Shown here one piece after another: positions 1 through 9,196 of a stretch of DNA of 64,000 nucleotides (its first letter is position 1; each line of letters starts with the position of its first letter). Under the pieces are notes generated by a model. That model was not told where the DNA came from. It saw only the letters and a program-made list of their open reading frames with translations, and did not search any database. The position numbers were made by a program, and so were the translations under genes. The stretch comes from AWTP1-13 sp963820375. GTDB taxonomy: Bacteria; Pseudomonadota; Alphaproteobacteria; Rhizobiales; Hyphomicrobiaceae. The stretch is taken from positions 76,723 through 140,722 of the forward strand of contig CAWFZX010000028.1 of assembly GCA_963820375.1 (NCBI GenBank). Reading direction: 5' to 3'.

Positions 1-2
1 TC

Positions 3-1124
3 ATTCCCTACCTGATGGCCACGGAGCCGTTTGAGGTGATCTTCGAGGAGGTCCGGGCTGTTACTGAGGCGGGCGCCCGCATCGACTTTGGTTATCATTT
101 CATCATTTCGACGGAAGCCCAACTCGCAGGCGTGCCTACCTATGCGCGCGAGCTCGGCGCGCCCTCGTTTAAGATTTTCATGAACAACCGCGGCGGCGAG
201 GGAAAACGCTTGGGCCTTCCCGACATCGACGACGGGTTTCTGTTCCGGCTGTGCGAGGCCGCCGCGGCAGCAGGCGGTCTGGTCTGTCCCCATCCGGAGA
301 ACATCGAAATATCCTGGGTGCTGCGGGACCGCCTGCAGGCGGGCGATCCCGACGGCAAGGGTGGGCTTGCGACGTGGAATGCCTCACGCCCGTCCTTCGT
401 CGAGGCCGACGCTGTCCAGCGCGCGGGCCTCGCCGCCCAGGCGGCTGGCTGTGGACTCTACATCGTCCACACCACGTCGGCGGCGGCGCTTGATGCGGCG
501 CTCACCGCCCGTGCGCGCGGCTGCCGCATCGCCATCGAAACCTGCCCGCATTATTTGACGCACGACGTCAGCTACCCCGGAGGCGACATCGGCAAGATCA
601 ATCCGCCGTTGCGCGAAGCCGCCGACCGTGAAGCGCTCTGGGCCGGCATCGCCAACGGCGCCATCGACACGGTCGCAACCGATCACGTCCACCGAGATCT
701 TTCGGGCAAGACTGGCGGCATATGGCGTGCGTCTCCGGGGTGCCCGGGGCTCGAAACCCTGCTTCCCGTAATGCTCAGCGAAGGCCATTTCCGTCGCGGT
801 ATCCCGCTGCAGCGCATTGTCAAGGTATTGGCGCGCAATCCCGCGCAGGAAATGGGGCTCGGCCACTGCAAAGGCAGTATCGTCATCGGTCATGACGCCG
901 ATGTCGCCATCGTCGATCTCAAGCAAAGCTGGACGCTTCGCCGGGATGACGTGGTCTCCTCCGCCGGCTATTCGATTTACGAGGGCTGGGAATTTCAAGG
1001 TCAGGTCGTGCATACGCTGGTGCGCGGCCGCGCCATTTTCCGCGACAAGGCACTGATGGCTGATAGCGCGGGCTGGGGCCGTTATCAGCGACGGCGAGCG
1101 TTGCAACGAGCGGTTGCCGTTTAG
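3..1124 (+). CDS. Hydantoinase / dihydropyrimidinase-like amidohydrolase, 5' end cut by window
   Basis: The reading frame is open through the left edge, so this is the C-terminal 370 or so residues of a longer protein. It belongs to the cyclic amidohydrolase family (D-hydantoinase, dihydropyrimidinase, allantoinase), cytosolic enzymes that open cyclic amide rings using a two-metal centre. Counting from the first Met at 15, the visible metal ligands are the carboxylated-Lys position K53 (SFKIFM), H93 (CPHPEN), H152 (IVHTTSA) and D223 (ATDHVHRD). The N-terminal HxH pair must lie outside the window. The C-terminal beta-sandwich part is present and ends normally. The exact substrate cannot be told from this part. 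Downstream genes lie on the opposite strand, so its operon extends to the left. Confidence 0.85.
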   Translation: MPYLMATEPFEVIFEEVRAVTEAGARIDFGYHFIISTEAQLAGVPTYARELGAPSFKIFMNNRGGEGKRLGLPDIDDGFLFRLCEAAAAAGGLVCPHPENIEISWVLRDRLQAGDPDGKGGLATWNASRPSFVEADAVQRAGLAAQAAGCGLYIVHTTSAAALDAALTARARGCRIAIETCPHYLTHDVSYPGGDIGKINPPLREAADREALWAGIANGAIDTVATDHVHRDLSGKTGGIWRASPGCPGLETLLPVMLSEGHFRRGIPLQRIVKVLARNPAQEMGLGHCKGSIVIGHDADVAIVDLKQSWTLRRDDVVSSAGYSIYEGWEFQGQVVHTLVRGRAIFRDKALMADSAGWGRYQRRRALQRAVAV

Positions 1125-1167
1125 CCACCGCGCAAGACGAGCCTCAGCTCCACGCCGCGCAGATGTT

Positions 1168-1413
1168 TCATTTGCGGATGGCCTGCGGCCAGTAGCGCCG
1201 ACGGCCATACCCGAAGGCGAGGATCCAAGCCAGTGCTCCCAGAATGAGCCAGAGCAGCCCGACGACGAGGTCCTCGCTCAGCTCCATCCGCGCGATCGCC
1301 GGCCAGATCCACCACACACCACGCAGCAGAAAGGCAAGCCACACGAGCATCAGCCCGCACCACAAGCCCGAGCGCAGCGTCAGCCCCGTCTGGCTCTGCG
1401 CCAGACGCTTCAC
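1168..1413 (-). CDS. 81-residue two-helix membrane protein coupled to the Nramp-like transporter
   Basis: I chose a GTG start at 1413 because it overlaps the TGA of the upstream transporter gene (GTGA junction), a typical sign of translational coupling. The product begins with a short basic N-terminus, then has two hydrophobic stretches (around GLMLVWLAFLLRGVWWI and LVVGLLWLILGALAWILAF) and ends in a basic tail. It is too short for an enzyme. By position it could be an accessory or stabilising subunit of the transporter, which is inference. A longer reading in the same frame upstream of 1413 lies inside the transporter gene and has no membrane-protein character. I do not recognise the family. 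Confidence 0.6.
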   Translation of the reverse strand: MKRLAQSQTGLTLRSGLWCGLMLVWLAFLLRGVWWIWPAIARMELSEDLVVGLLWLILGALAWILAFGYGRRRYWPQAIRK

Positions 1414-2912
1414 CCTGCCAACCTTTTCATGATGTCGCCCCAGGAGTAGTACGCCCAGTAGCTGACCGACAGCAGCCCGGTCACGAAGCTGAACCAGAGA
1501 ATGAACGTGTTCAGCCGGCTGACCTTGAATTCCGCCGGCAAGCGGCGGTTGTTGATCATGATGATCTGCAGCGAACCGATCGAGCGATAGACGACCGCGG
1601 CGATGGCAACCATCAGCCACATGAAAAACGGCTGTTGCAGAAGGACCAGGTAGAAGCCTGCCAACACCGCAGCCGTGACGACGATGAAGTACCAGACCCG
1701 ATACGGAATCTTCCTCCCCAGGTTGGTGGTGACCGCGATGGCATCGGTCGTCGTACGGCCGATGTAGGTGTCGTAGAAGGGGAACTGCGCGTCATAAAGG
1801 GTCACCATGATGGCGATCAGCATGAGGGCGCCTGCCGCCGGCCCAAGCACGCCTTGCGCAATGGTCGCCATCTGCAGCGGCACCTCCACGCCGGTTGGTA
1901 CCTTACCGGTGGTGAGGAACTCGTTGTGCAGATAAGCGTAGCCGGCGACGGAGTAGAGATAGGTCATGAGCAGGCCGCCGATCAGCGCCCACCAAATGAT
2001 CAGGCTCATGCCGCCGACCTGGACCCACTGCTTCATTTTGGCGACTTCCTGCGGGTCGCCGGTGTTCCAACGCAGCTCCTGCGCCGTGATCTGCTCCGGC
2101 GGGCGCAGCACCCCCGTCACCTGCCCGGCATAGCGGCCCATGCCCCATCCCGCGGCCACGATCCAGAAGCTCACCCACATCAGGCTGCCACCCGGCTGAT
2201 TGTACAAGGCGACAATGTCGAGAGGCGTCACGCCCTTGGTCCACTCCGGATAAAAGAACAGGATGCCGGCGTAGGCCTGCAGGATCACCCAATAGTCCAT
2301 CGGCTTGGCAGCAATCAGCGTGATCGCCAGCACCAGGACGATGTTGGCCACCATGATGACCTTGAAGAACCACTCGAGAAACGCGTAGGTCCGATTAGAG
2401 AAGTAGAAGACCAGCAGCACCAGGACGAGGGCCAGCACGGCCCATATGTATTGCGGCGGCAGGGGCTGACCGAACAGGCTTAGGCCCGGCGGCGTGGAAA
2501 TGCCGGTAAATCTCTGTGCGGCGATCACTGCGCCGCCCATCCAAGCCGGCCAGGCCCAGGTGAGCACGGCGGCGATGGCCCAGAACCACGGCCAGAAGCC
2601 ACGCGGCGCCAGTTCGTTGGTGCCGGCGAAGAACGACCGACCCGTGCAGCAGCTATACTTGATGCACTCATAGACGAGGGCCGTTTCGACAATGACGGAA
2701 AGGACGAGGAGCCAATGCCAGCCAAGGGCGCCGCGGGCAGCGACGTTGGGCAGCAGGTAGGCTTCGCCACCGCCGATCGAGATTCCGAAATTGATGGCTT
2801 GTGGACCGACGGCAGCGATCATTCCGCCGATGGTCAGCGGCAACGGATCCGGCACTTTATAAAATGTTTGGCGATCAATGGTCTCGCCATGAGCAGCAGA
2901 AGCTACGGCCAT
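1410..2912 (-). CDS. Nramp-like polytopic membrane transporter
   Basis: A 500-residue integral membrane protein with about eleven hydrophobic segments. The first helix region holds GPQAINFGISIGGGE, which resembles the divergent Nramp-like transporters that lack the classical DPGN metal-site motif, so divalent-metal transport is uncertain. The start at 2912 (ATGGCC) was preferred over in-frame codons upstream because an AGGGGGG ribosome site lies just before it. The segment between 3017 and 2912 has no signal-peptide or membrane character. It is followed by a coupled 81-residue membrane protein. It converges on the hydantoinase gene, so a link to that enzyme is possible but not shown. Alternative reading: an APC-superfamily transporter of unknown substrate. 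Confidence 0.6.
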   Translation of the reverse strand: MAVASAAHGETIDRQTFYKVPDPLPLTIGGMIAAVGPQAINFGISIGGGEAYLLPNVAARGALGWHWLLVLSVIVETALVYECIKYSCCTGRSFFAGTNELAPRGFWPWFWAIAAVLTWAWPAWMGGAVIAAQRFTGISTPPGLSLFGQPLPPQYIWAVLALVLVLLVFYFSNRTYAFLEWFFKVIMVANIVLVLAITLIAAKPMDYWVILQAYAGILFFYPEWTKGVTPLDIVALYNQPGGSLMWVSFWIVAAGWGMGRYAGQVTGVLRPPEQITAQELRWNTGDPQEVAKMKQWVQVGGMSLIIWWALIGGLLMTYLYSVAGYAYLHNEFLTTGKVPTGVEVPLQMATIAQGVLGPAAGALMLIAIMVTLYDAQFPFYDTYIGRTTTDAIAVTTNLGRKIPYRVWYFIVVTAAVLAGFYLVLLQQPFFMWLMVAIAAVVYRSIGSLQIIMINNRRLPAEFKVSRLNTFILWFSFVTGLLSVSYWAYYSWGDIMKRLAG

Positions 2913-3566
2913 AGGCATCCCCCCTGGTCTGCGGCGACAGGAACGAGTGAGGACTGGAAAAAATGGCAGTTTGCTTATTGTTTGTGCAGATTGCGCTCGC
3001 CGACTTGGCAGTGTCAAGAGAGTGCGCGAGCCTTCGACTGCGCCTCCGTTACACCAAAGCGCTGCGGGCAGGCACGGCCCTTGCCACCGACGCTATTCAC
3101 AATCTTGCTGATCATCGCGTCGCAAGCCTTTCATAAAGCGGCGACTTTCTTCCATTCGCTCAACACGGTCTGGTCGCGCGTGTAACGGCCGCAGCAACAC
3201 GCGCAGCACACGCCGCAGAAATTTTCTGCCGTCCGCATTTTTGGCACCATCACAGAGCCGTCGCCGCAACCGGCCGCACCTCTTGCAACCCTTAAGCGTG
3301 CAAGTGATCGACAGTTCAGACCGTTCTCCGGCCACTCTGGTTTACCGAGTGAGCATGATGTCCTGCGCAACGGCCCACCCGATCCTGTGATGCGGGATGC
3401 GGCCCTTGGCTGGCCAAGCAGCTGAACGGCTAAACCTTAGTATAGTCTGAGCTAGCCATTCCGACGGCAGCACCAAAACCTGCGCTCAATCGCTCGGCGT
3501 TGCGTTTACTTTGATAGTGCTTCGCGCAAGCTTGCTCGGGGACCCTTGAGGAGGTGTTTTTTGCAA
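2913..3566. other. Intergenic, no gene recognised
   Basis: This stretch separates the leftward transporter gene from the rightward DUF6894 gene, so it should hold their divergent promoters. Short open frames on both strands are Arg/Cys-rich and have no recognisable domain. A GAGGAGG ribosome site for the next gene lies at 3547-3553. Confidence 0.5.
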
Positions 3567-3797
3567 ATGCCTCGCTATTTCTTTCACGTCAAACGTGGCC
3601 AAGTGACGATACTGGATCAGGAAGGCATCGAACTCGCCGATACCGCGGAAGCAGAGGGGGAAGCAGCACGGCGCGCGCGTGAGGAGCTGCGCAAAGATGG
3701 TTTGCAAGGGAAGCGTGGGAGCGGCGGGACAATCATCATTGCTGATGAAAATTGGCAACCGCTTTTTGAGTTTCCGTTCGAAGATGCAAAGCCCTAG
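3567..3797 (+). CDS. DUF6894-type small protein
   Basis: A 76-residue protein that begins MPRYFFHVKRG, followed by a D-x-E-G-x-E-L-x-D segment, a helix rich in Ala/Glu/Arg (around residues 27-44) and a C-terminal strand region (TIIIADENWQPLFEFPF). This is the layout of the DUF6894 family, common in Bradyrhizobium, Methylobacterium and relatives, with no assigned function. The ATG at 3567 is preferred over the in-frame TTG at 3546 because the family starts at MPRYFFH and a GAGGAGG site lies upstream. It appears to be monocistronic. Confidence 0.75.
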   Translation: MPRYFFHVKRGQVTILDQEGIELADTAEAEGEAARRAREELRKDGLQGKRGSGGTIIIADENWQPLFEFPFEDAKP

Positions 3798-4490
3798 TCC
3801 AGCAGCGTCTCGCATTTGCTGACCCAGCGAGGCTGCGGCCGCCCCCATTGAGCCAGCACCATCTGAGATCTGAACGGCAGCCTCGAAGAGATGACGCTCG
3901 CTTCTCCCCGGAACCGGTGCACCCCCCCTTTTCTTCACGGGTGACACAGCGCGAATGCTCCACCGGTCATATCGATCGTGAGCCGAGACTGGCAGGGCCT
4001 CGCAGGTGTTGAACGCCAGCGGTGAGCCAATGCGCTTTTCCAAGAGTCGCGAAAGGCAGCGGACGCGGGGCTTCGCCCAGATGTCGAGATCGCCGAGGTC
4101 GTTGCTGCAGGTCACAAAACCCGTGTGAGGCGCCGGGCGCTGGCTGAGCACACCTGGAGCCAGGCGGGGCAAATGCGTCTATGCGACGGCACCGGAGAAG
4201 CGCTTGCCTGTCGCGACCGCACGAACCCAGCCGCCACTTTTTCACCGGCCGCGTCACGGCGCATGCGGCAGTGCCGGCGGCATGCCTGGGCAAGACATAG
4301 CGGGCTTGTCTGCCCAAATTGGCACGCGATGGCCCCGTTGTTACAGGGCCAACTCCGGGTGGCTGATCGTCCCCGTCTCAAACATGAACGTCGGCTGCTC
4401 AGGCGGTTCAACTCGCCTTCATGCGCTCTCAACTATCAAAGGGAACTGGCGCAAAGGCCAAGTCGATCTGCGCCAGCCAAGGAGAACACC
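3798..4490. other. Intergenic, no gene recognised
   Basis: Open frames exist here on both strands, including a long one on + that runs into the His-rich gene. Their composition is that of antisense or out-of-frame GC-rich DNA and none shows a domain. The only clear signal is the AAGGAG ribosome site at 4479-4484. Confidence 0.45.
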
Positions 4491-4847
4491 GTGATAAAGA
4501 TGAGGACGATATCGCTGCTGGGCAACGCCTTTGCGCTGGCCCTCATGGGTACGGCAGCACAGGCAGCACCCGCGCGACTGCTCGAGCCTGTCCCGCAGCG
4601 TCTGTTGCAGCAGGCCCAGAGTTGGCATAGCCACCACCACCATCATGGTCATGTGCACGGCAATCCACACCGCCGGCATCTCGACTGCTCTCGCCATGGC
4701 GATCACGAGCACTGCCAGGTGCATGCTCCCCGCCATAGCCGCCACGATGGACATGTGCACGGAAACCCGCATGGTCGGCACCTTGACTGTCGTGTGCATG
4801 GCCACCATGAGCATTGTCGCGTGCACAATCCGCGTCGCTGGTGGTGA
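4491..4847 (+). CDS. Secreted His/Cys-rich protein with 34-residue tandem repeats
   Basis: A 118-residue protein with an N-terminal signal peptide (hydrophobic core ISLLGNAFALALMGTAAQA) and a mature part that is strikingly His-rich. After a run of five His come two tandem units of 34 residues. Each contains GHVHGNPH, a Cys in HLDC, and a second Cys in EHC followed by VH. Repeated His and paired Cys suggest metal binding (Zn, Cu or Ni) in the periplasm; this is inference from composition. The GTG at 4491 was chosen because AAGGAG ends six bases before it; an ATG at 4500 is also possible. No metal transporter lies beside it. I do not recognise a named family. Confidence 0.6.
   Translation: MIKMRTISLLGNAFALALMGTAAQAAPARLLEPVPQRLLQQAQSWHSHHHHHGHVHGNPHRRHLDCSRHGDHEHCQVHAPRHSRHDGHVHGNPHGRHLDCRVHGHHEHCRVHNPRRWW
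4647..4844 (+). repeat. Two tandem ~102-bp coding repeats in the His-rich gene
   Basis: Unit 1 spans 4647-4748 and unit 2 spans 4749-4844. At protein level they match almost residue for residue through the GHVHGNPH, HLDC and EHC-x-VH blocks, with divergence between Cys and Cys and in the linker. DNA identity is lower, mostly at third codon positions, so the duplication is old and held by selection on the protein. Confidence 0.7.
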
Positions 4848-5796
4848 TGGCAAAAGGAGTTCGACCATACCGGCTGCTGTTGTGGGCAAGGGAGATGCCA
4901 CCGCTCGAAATTGACCTGCAGTGGACCTTCAACGTGACGGTGCTCGGTCAACACAGTTCAAATTCCGCCAGGTCGGCTTGGCGTTGCCTAACCGGCAGCT
5001 GATCCGGACCATTGGGAAGGCCGCCGATTGCCGTGTGTTCTGGTCGTGTTGCTGACCGACGCCGTCATGTTCTTGATCGAGAGCAGCCTTGGCCTGGCGC
5101 CCGTTTCGCGTCGCTGCAAGGTGGACGCCCTCACCTTTTTGGGAGATGGCGGCAGCATCGCTTCCTTGCTGCAACTTCGGCAGTCCCAACGCGTGCCATG
5201 TGCCGCCCGTTGCGGCGAGCCCATCCGTCTTTTGCTGAGGGATGCTTTGCGCGTGTGGCCGCGCGCGACAAGCCTGCAACTGTTGCGTCGGCATTTCTGG
5301 AAATGGAACGCCATCCCTGAGCGCCGCGCGTGCGTGCAGTCTCCCCCAACCGTGACGTCCTTTAAGCGTCGCGCCAGGCCGCCGCTCAGGCGCCAACTTC
5401 GTGTTCGCGATCGGTCGCGCCACCAACCGCTCGGCAGGTCCCTGCGGCGATGCCCATGCTCTCGCACCAGAACCGCTTTCAACCAGCCTAGACCCAAGAG
5501 AGCCCCGAAGGAGCGTTGGTTGTAAATATCACCTAATGGTACCGTCAGCGCGCCCGCTTATCTAACCGCGGCTGAAACAGACCTGAGCGTCGCAGGGAGG
5601 GCGGGATGCCGTCGTGGGCCTGGGCGGGGGCAGCGTGCCGAAAGGGCGCGCGCAGCGGGCACGGGTCAATGGGTGCAGAAACCAGAAAACGTGCGCACGC
5701 GCTGGCCTCTTCCTCAGCTTCGCTGATCGTGCGAAGCCAGTTCGAGGTCTTTATGCCTCGCGCCTCTATGAGAACAAACAACCGGAAACCAACGCC
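4848..5796. other. Long intergenic stretch, no gene recognised
   Basis: About 950 bases without a convincing gene. Several overlapping frames of 60-170 codons run in both directions between 4930 and 5525, but all are Arg/Ser/Pro-rich with no signal peptide, membrane segment or motif I can name. It may be decayed DNA. The decarboxylase frame is open upstream of its chosen start back to 5614, but that extension is not like the family. Confidence 0.4.
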
Positions 5797-7230
5797 ATGG
5801 ACAATCAATCGTTCCGCGAGTGGGCGGTGGCCGCCGCGCAATGGGCCTCGGACTATCGCGCCACGTTGTCCGACAAGCCCGTTCGCGCCCAGATGCCACC
5901 TGGCGCGATCGCCGCTCAGCTTCCGGGGCAAGCGCCGGAGCTGCCGGAGGCAATGCCGGCGATCTTCGCGGACTTTGAGCGCATCATCCTGCCGGGCATG
6001 ACGCACTGGCAGCACCCGCGCTTTTTCGCCTATTTCCCCGCCAATGCCAGCCCCCTCTCGGTTATTGCGGAAATCCTAGTCTCCGCCATGGCTGCCCAGT
6101 GCATGCTCTGGCAGACATCTCCGGCGGCGACCGAGCTCGAGACGGTGATGCTGCAGTGGTTACGGCAGGCGCTCGGTTTGCCGGAGGGATTTAGCGGCGT
6201 CATCCAAGATTCCGCTTCCTCGGCAACGCTGGCCGCTGTCTTGGTCATGCGCGAACGAGCCTTAGGTTTCGCCGGCAACAAGCATGGTCTCGCCGCACAC
6301 CCTAAGGTCAGAATCTACGCCTCGGATCAGACCCATTCCTCAATCGACAAGGCCGTTTGGATCGCTGGCATCGGCCAGGACAATCTCGTCAAGGTCCCGA
6401 GTACTGGACCGGTCCACGCCATGGACGTCGATGCACTGGAGGCCAGCATCAGCGCTGATCGGTCGTTGGGCCTGTTGCCGGCCGGCATCGTCGCCTGCGT
6501 CGGCGGCACCAGCACGGGTGCGATCGATAACCTGACGGGCATCGCCGTGGTTGCCAAGCGTCACGGCCTCTATGTCCATGTCGACGCCGCCTGGGCGGGG
6601 GCAGCCATGATTTGCCCGGAATTCCGCACCTTGTGGGCCGGGGTCGAGTCGGTCGACAGCCTGGTGCTCAATCCGCACAAATGGCTCGGTGCACAATTCG
6701 ACTGCTCGGCGCATTTCGTGCGCGAACCTGACACTTTGGTCCGCACGCTGGCCATTCAGCCGGAATTTCTGAAAACCCACGGCCGCGAAGGCCTCGTCAA
6801 CTATAGTGAATGGTCAATCCCGCTCGGTCGACGCTTTCGGGCTCTCAAGCTGTGGTTTTTGCTGCGCGGCCATGGGCTCGAGGGCTTGCGCAGTATGATC
6901 CGCGAGCATGTGCGCTGGTCGCACGCGCTGGCACGCCGGTTCGCGGCTGAGCCGGGCTTCTCGCTGGTGACGCAGCCAGTCCTGTCATTGTTCTCGTTCC
7001 GTCACGACCCGGGCGACGGACGGGATCTCGATGCCCACAACCTCGCCCTTGTCACCGCAATCAACGACGATGGACGCCTCTACCTGACCCAGACCCGTGT
7101 CGAGGGTCGCATTGCGCTGCGTTTCCAGATCGGCGCGATGACGACAACCGAGGGGGATGTCGACCTGGCATTCGAGGTTGTCCGCGATCTCGCTCGCAGG
7201 TTGGTCTCGTCTCACGCAGCGCGCCGCTGA
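5797..7230 (+). CDS. PLP-dependent aromatic L-amino acid decarboxylase
   Basis: A 477-residue group II pyridoxal-phosphate decarboxylase (the family of DOPA/tryptophan/tyrosine decarboxylases), close to the usual length. It shows the N-terminal substrate segment (HPRFFAYFPANASP, residues 73-86), H180 that stacks on PLP (SDQTHSS), D263 that pairs with the pyridine nitrogen (HVDAAWAG) and the Schiff-base lysine K295 (NPHKW). It should be cytosolic and release CO2 from an aromatic amino acid to give an arylalkylamine; which one is not visible. The ATG at 5797 has a GGAAA site eight bases upstream and gives the family N-terminus. It stands alone between spacers. Confidence 0.9.
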   Translation: MDNQSFREWAVAAAQWASDYRATLSDKPVRAQMPPGAIAAQLPGQAPELPEAMPAIFADFERIILPGMTHWQHPRFFAYFPANASPLSVIAEILVSAMAAQCMLWQTSPAATELETVMLQWLRQALGLPEGFSGVIQDSASSATLAAVLVMRERALGFAGNKHGLAAHPKVRIYASDQTHSSIDKAVWIAGIGQDNLVKVPSTGPVHAMDVDALEASISADRSLGLLPAGIVACVGGTSTGAIDNLTGIAVVAKRHGLYVHVDAAWAGAAMICPEFRTLWAGVESVDSLVLNPHKWLGAQFDCSAHFVREPDTLVRTLAIQPEFLKTHGREGLVNYSEWSIPLGRRFRALKLWFLLRGHGLEGLRSMIREHVRWSHALARRFAAEPGFSLVTQPVLSLFSFRHDPGDGRDLDAHNLALVTAINDDGRLYLTQTRVEGRIALRFQIGAMTTTEGDVDLAFEVVRDLARRLVSSHAARR

Positions 7231-7322
7231 AACGCCACAGCGCCGTGGCATCCCACCAACCCGATAGTCTCCGCTTGGCTCTACCCGCGGCTGGTTTGGC
7301 GTCTGCACAAACGAGAGCGACG

Positions 7323-7862
7323 ATGTTGACATACTCAACCTCAATGCTGCGCGCGCCGGCACTCGCATTGGCGCTGCTCGGGCTCGTGTTGCCAAGCGCG
7401 GTAGGCAATGCGCAAGAGCATCCCAAGGTTGAAATCGTGCCCAACATCCCGCACGCGCTTGGCGTCACGTCGCTGGCGGTGTCGCCTGACGGCGCGGACC
7501 TGCTGCTCTCAGGCAGTTGCGATACCAGCATCAAGCTCTGGGAGGTAGCGACCGGCCGCCTGCTGCGCACCTTCGTGGGGCACGCGCAGGCGATCACGGC
7601 GGTGGCGTTCTCGCCTGACGGCCGGCGCCTCCTCTCGAGTAGCCGCGACAGCGCCCTCAAGCTGTGGGACGCCGCGAGCGGGAAGCTGATCCTCAGCTGG
7701 GAGGGGCACCGCCTGGCGGCTACCGCGGTGGCATTCTCGCCCGATGGCACGCTCCTGCCCTCGGCCGGCTCGGATTCGATTGGGCGCATCGATAACACGC
7801 TGAGACGAACGCGCGGCTCATTCGCGCGACTTGAGGACTGGTGTCCGCCGCTTTCAAGCTGA
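7323..7862 (+). pseudogene. Truncated secreted WD40-repeat protein
   Basis: A signal peptide (core LALALLGLVLPSAVGNAQ) is followed by two good WD40 repeats, each with VAxSPDG ... KLW and a closing GH, and the start of a third (VAFSPDGTLLPSAGSDS). The third repeat then turns into unrelated Arg-rich sequence and stops. In relatives, proteins with this start continue through more repeats, often into a caspase-like domain. With fewer than three blades this copy cannot form a propeller, so I read it as a truncated gene. It could still be expressed as a 179-residue secreted fragment. Confidence 0.6.
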
Positions 7863-7927
7863 CACCTCGATGACCGAGCCGGCGTCAGGCCAGGCCGGCC
7901 TTCACTTTTGTTGGTCGATGCCTCCGC

Positions 7928-8159
7928 TCAGCGAACCGCCCACCCAGTGAGCAGCAGGCGCTCACCTGCGGCCGTCGCCGAAGCCTTGCACGTCCTGCGG
8001 GTCAGCCAGCGCAGGCCGATCCGTTCCTCGAGCCCACGCCTGGTGTGGCTCAATGCGCGCTTGCGACACGCCAAGCTTAGCCGCCGCTTTTGTGAAGCTG
8101 CCTCCCCCCGCAACGCCCAAGGAACGCGAACGCACGTCATTGCCGGTTGGTCGGGGCAT
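7928..8159 (-). pseudogene. LysR-family regulator remnant, frameshifted
   Basis: Reading leftwards from an ATG at 8159, one frame gives a LysR N-terminus with SFTKAAAKLGVSQARI, the helix-turn-helix. Near 8060 the homology moves to another frame that gives ALSHTRRGLEERIGLRWLT and then SATAAGERLL, the wing and linker of LysR proteins. A stop at 7928 follows and no effector domain is found. So there is a frameshift plus loss of about two thirds of the gene. It lies divergently upstream of the aldehyde oxidoreductase genes, the usual place for their LysR regulator, which suggests that control was lost here. Confidence 0.7.
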
Positions 8160-8539
8160 TCATGAGCCCGACTTATAGCCACATGCGGTTTTTGGCAGCT
8201 AATCACCTGCTGGCACGGTTCCTAGTTGTCAGCAGGGGGCTGAAAGCCCCTTCAGCCCCGCAGGCAACGATGGAGAGTTGAGCGTGCGCCCGAGGATTGT
8301 GCGGAAAACTGCCGGAAGTTCGCACGCGTCCGCAGAGGCTGGCCTGCCAGGGCGTGTCTTGAACATGTCGTTGGCGTGGTGTGTAAGGCGGCTCGAGCGG
8401 CAACTCGAAAAATTCAAATCCGAGGTCACACGCAACCTTCAGCAACCCAATCGCGGTCGACGACGTTCAATCGATGAGCAGGCTATCGGGTCAAGGGTCG
8501 GTGAGGGCCTTCAATCGGTTGATAGGATGAGAACAGCCT

Positions 8540-9196
8540 ATGCAAAGACCCAGTGACCTCGCGCTCTCCCGGCGCAAACTATTGATCGGAGCAGCGGCTT
8601 CGGCGGCCGTAACTGCCACGCCTCCGGTCGGCAGCGCCCAAACAGCGGTGACAAATGTGCAAGCTGCCGCCATCGAGGCGCCCTCGGTGGCGAAGGTGGC
8701 ATTTTCCGTCAACGGCATGGCGCGCGAGCTTGAGCTCGACACGCGGACCACGCTGCTCGATGCGCTGCGCGAGCGCTTGCAGCTGCCCGGCACCAAGAAA
8801 GGGTGCGACCACGGCCAGTGCGGTGCCTGCACCGTGATCGTTGGCGGCCGGCGGATCAATTCTTGCCTGACGCTGGCGGTCATGCACGAGGGCGAGAGCA
8901 TCACCACCATCGAGGGGCTGGGTACGCCTCGCGACCTGCACCCGCTGCAGGCCGCGTTCGTGAAGCACGATGGCTATCAATGCGGCTATTGCACGCCCGG
9001 GCAGATCTGCTCCGCCGTCGCGGTTCTCGACGAGATAAAAGCCGGCATTCCGAGCCATGTCAGCGCCGACTTGACGGCCCCTCCGGTTATGACGGCCGGC
9101 GAGCTGCGCGAGCGCATGAGCGGCAACATCTGTCGCTGCGGCGCCTATTCCAACATCGTCGATGCCATCAGCGAAGTTGCGGGGAGACAGACATGA
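8540..9196 (+). CDS. paoA: Aldehyde oxidoreductase, 2Fe-2S subunit (Tat-exported)
   Basis: A 218-residue iron-sulfur subunit of the xanthine oxidase family. A twin-arginine signal (LSRRKLLIGAAAS, residues 9-21) sends the folded complex to the periplasm. The plant-type 2Fe-2S cluster uses C89, C94, C97 and C109; the second cluster uses C148, C151, C198 and C200. A signal on the small subunit, together with the next two genes, matches E. coli PaoABC (YagTSR), which oxidises a broad range of aldehydes. Its stop overlaps the next start (ATGA). It is the first gene of a three-gene operon. Confidence 0.88.
   Translation: MQRPSDLALSRRKLLIGAAASAAVTATPPVGSAQTAVTNVQAAAIEAPSVAKVAFSVNGMARELELDTRTTLLDALRERLQLPGTKKGCDHGQCGACTVIVGGRRINSCLTLAVMHEGESITTIEGLGTPRDLHPLQAAFVKHDGYQCGYCTPGQICSAVAVLDEIKAGIPSHVSADLTAPPVMTAGELRERMSGNICRCGAYSNIVDAISEVAGRQT

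Noticed and set aside
384..1208. Long minus-strand frame opposite the hydantoinase
   Set aside because: It mirrors the coding strand of a gene with clear metal-ligand motifs; its own translation shows no domain.
1635..2483. Plus-strand frame of 282 codons inside the Nramp-like gene
   Set aside because: It is His/Gln/Arg-rich and antisense to a clear membrane protein; no ribosome site.
4929..5525. Overlapping frames on both strands in the 4848-5796 spacer
   Set aside because: All are Arg/Ser/Pro-rich without motif or start signal, and they mirror each other.
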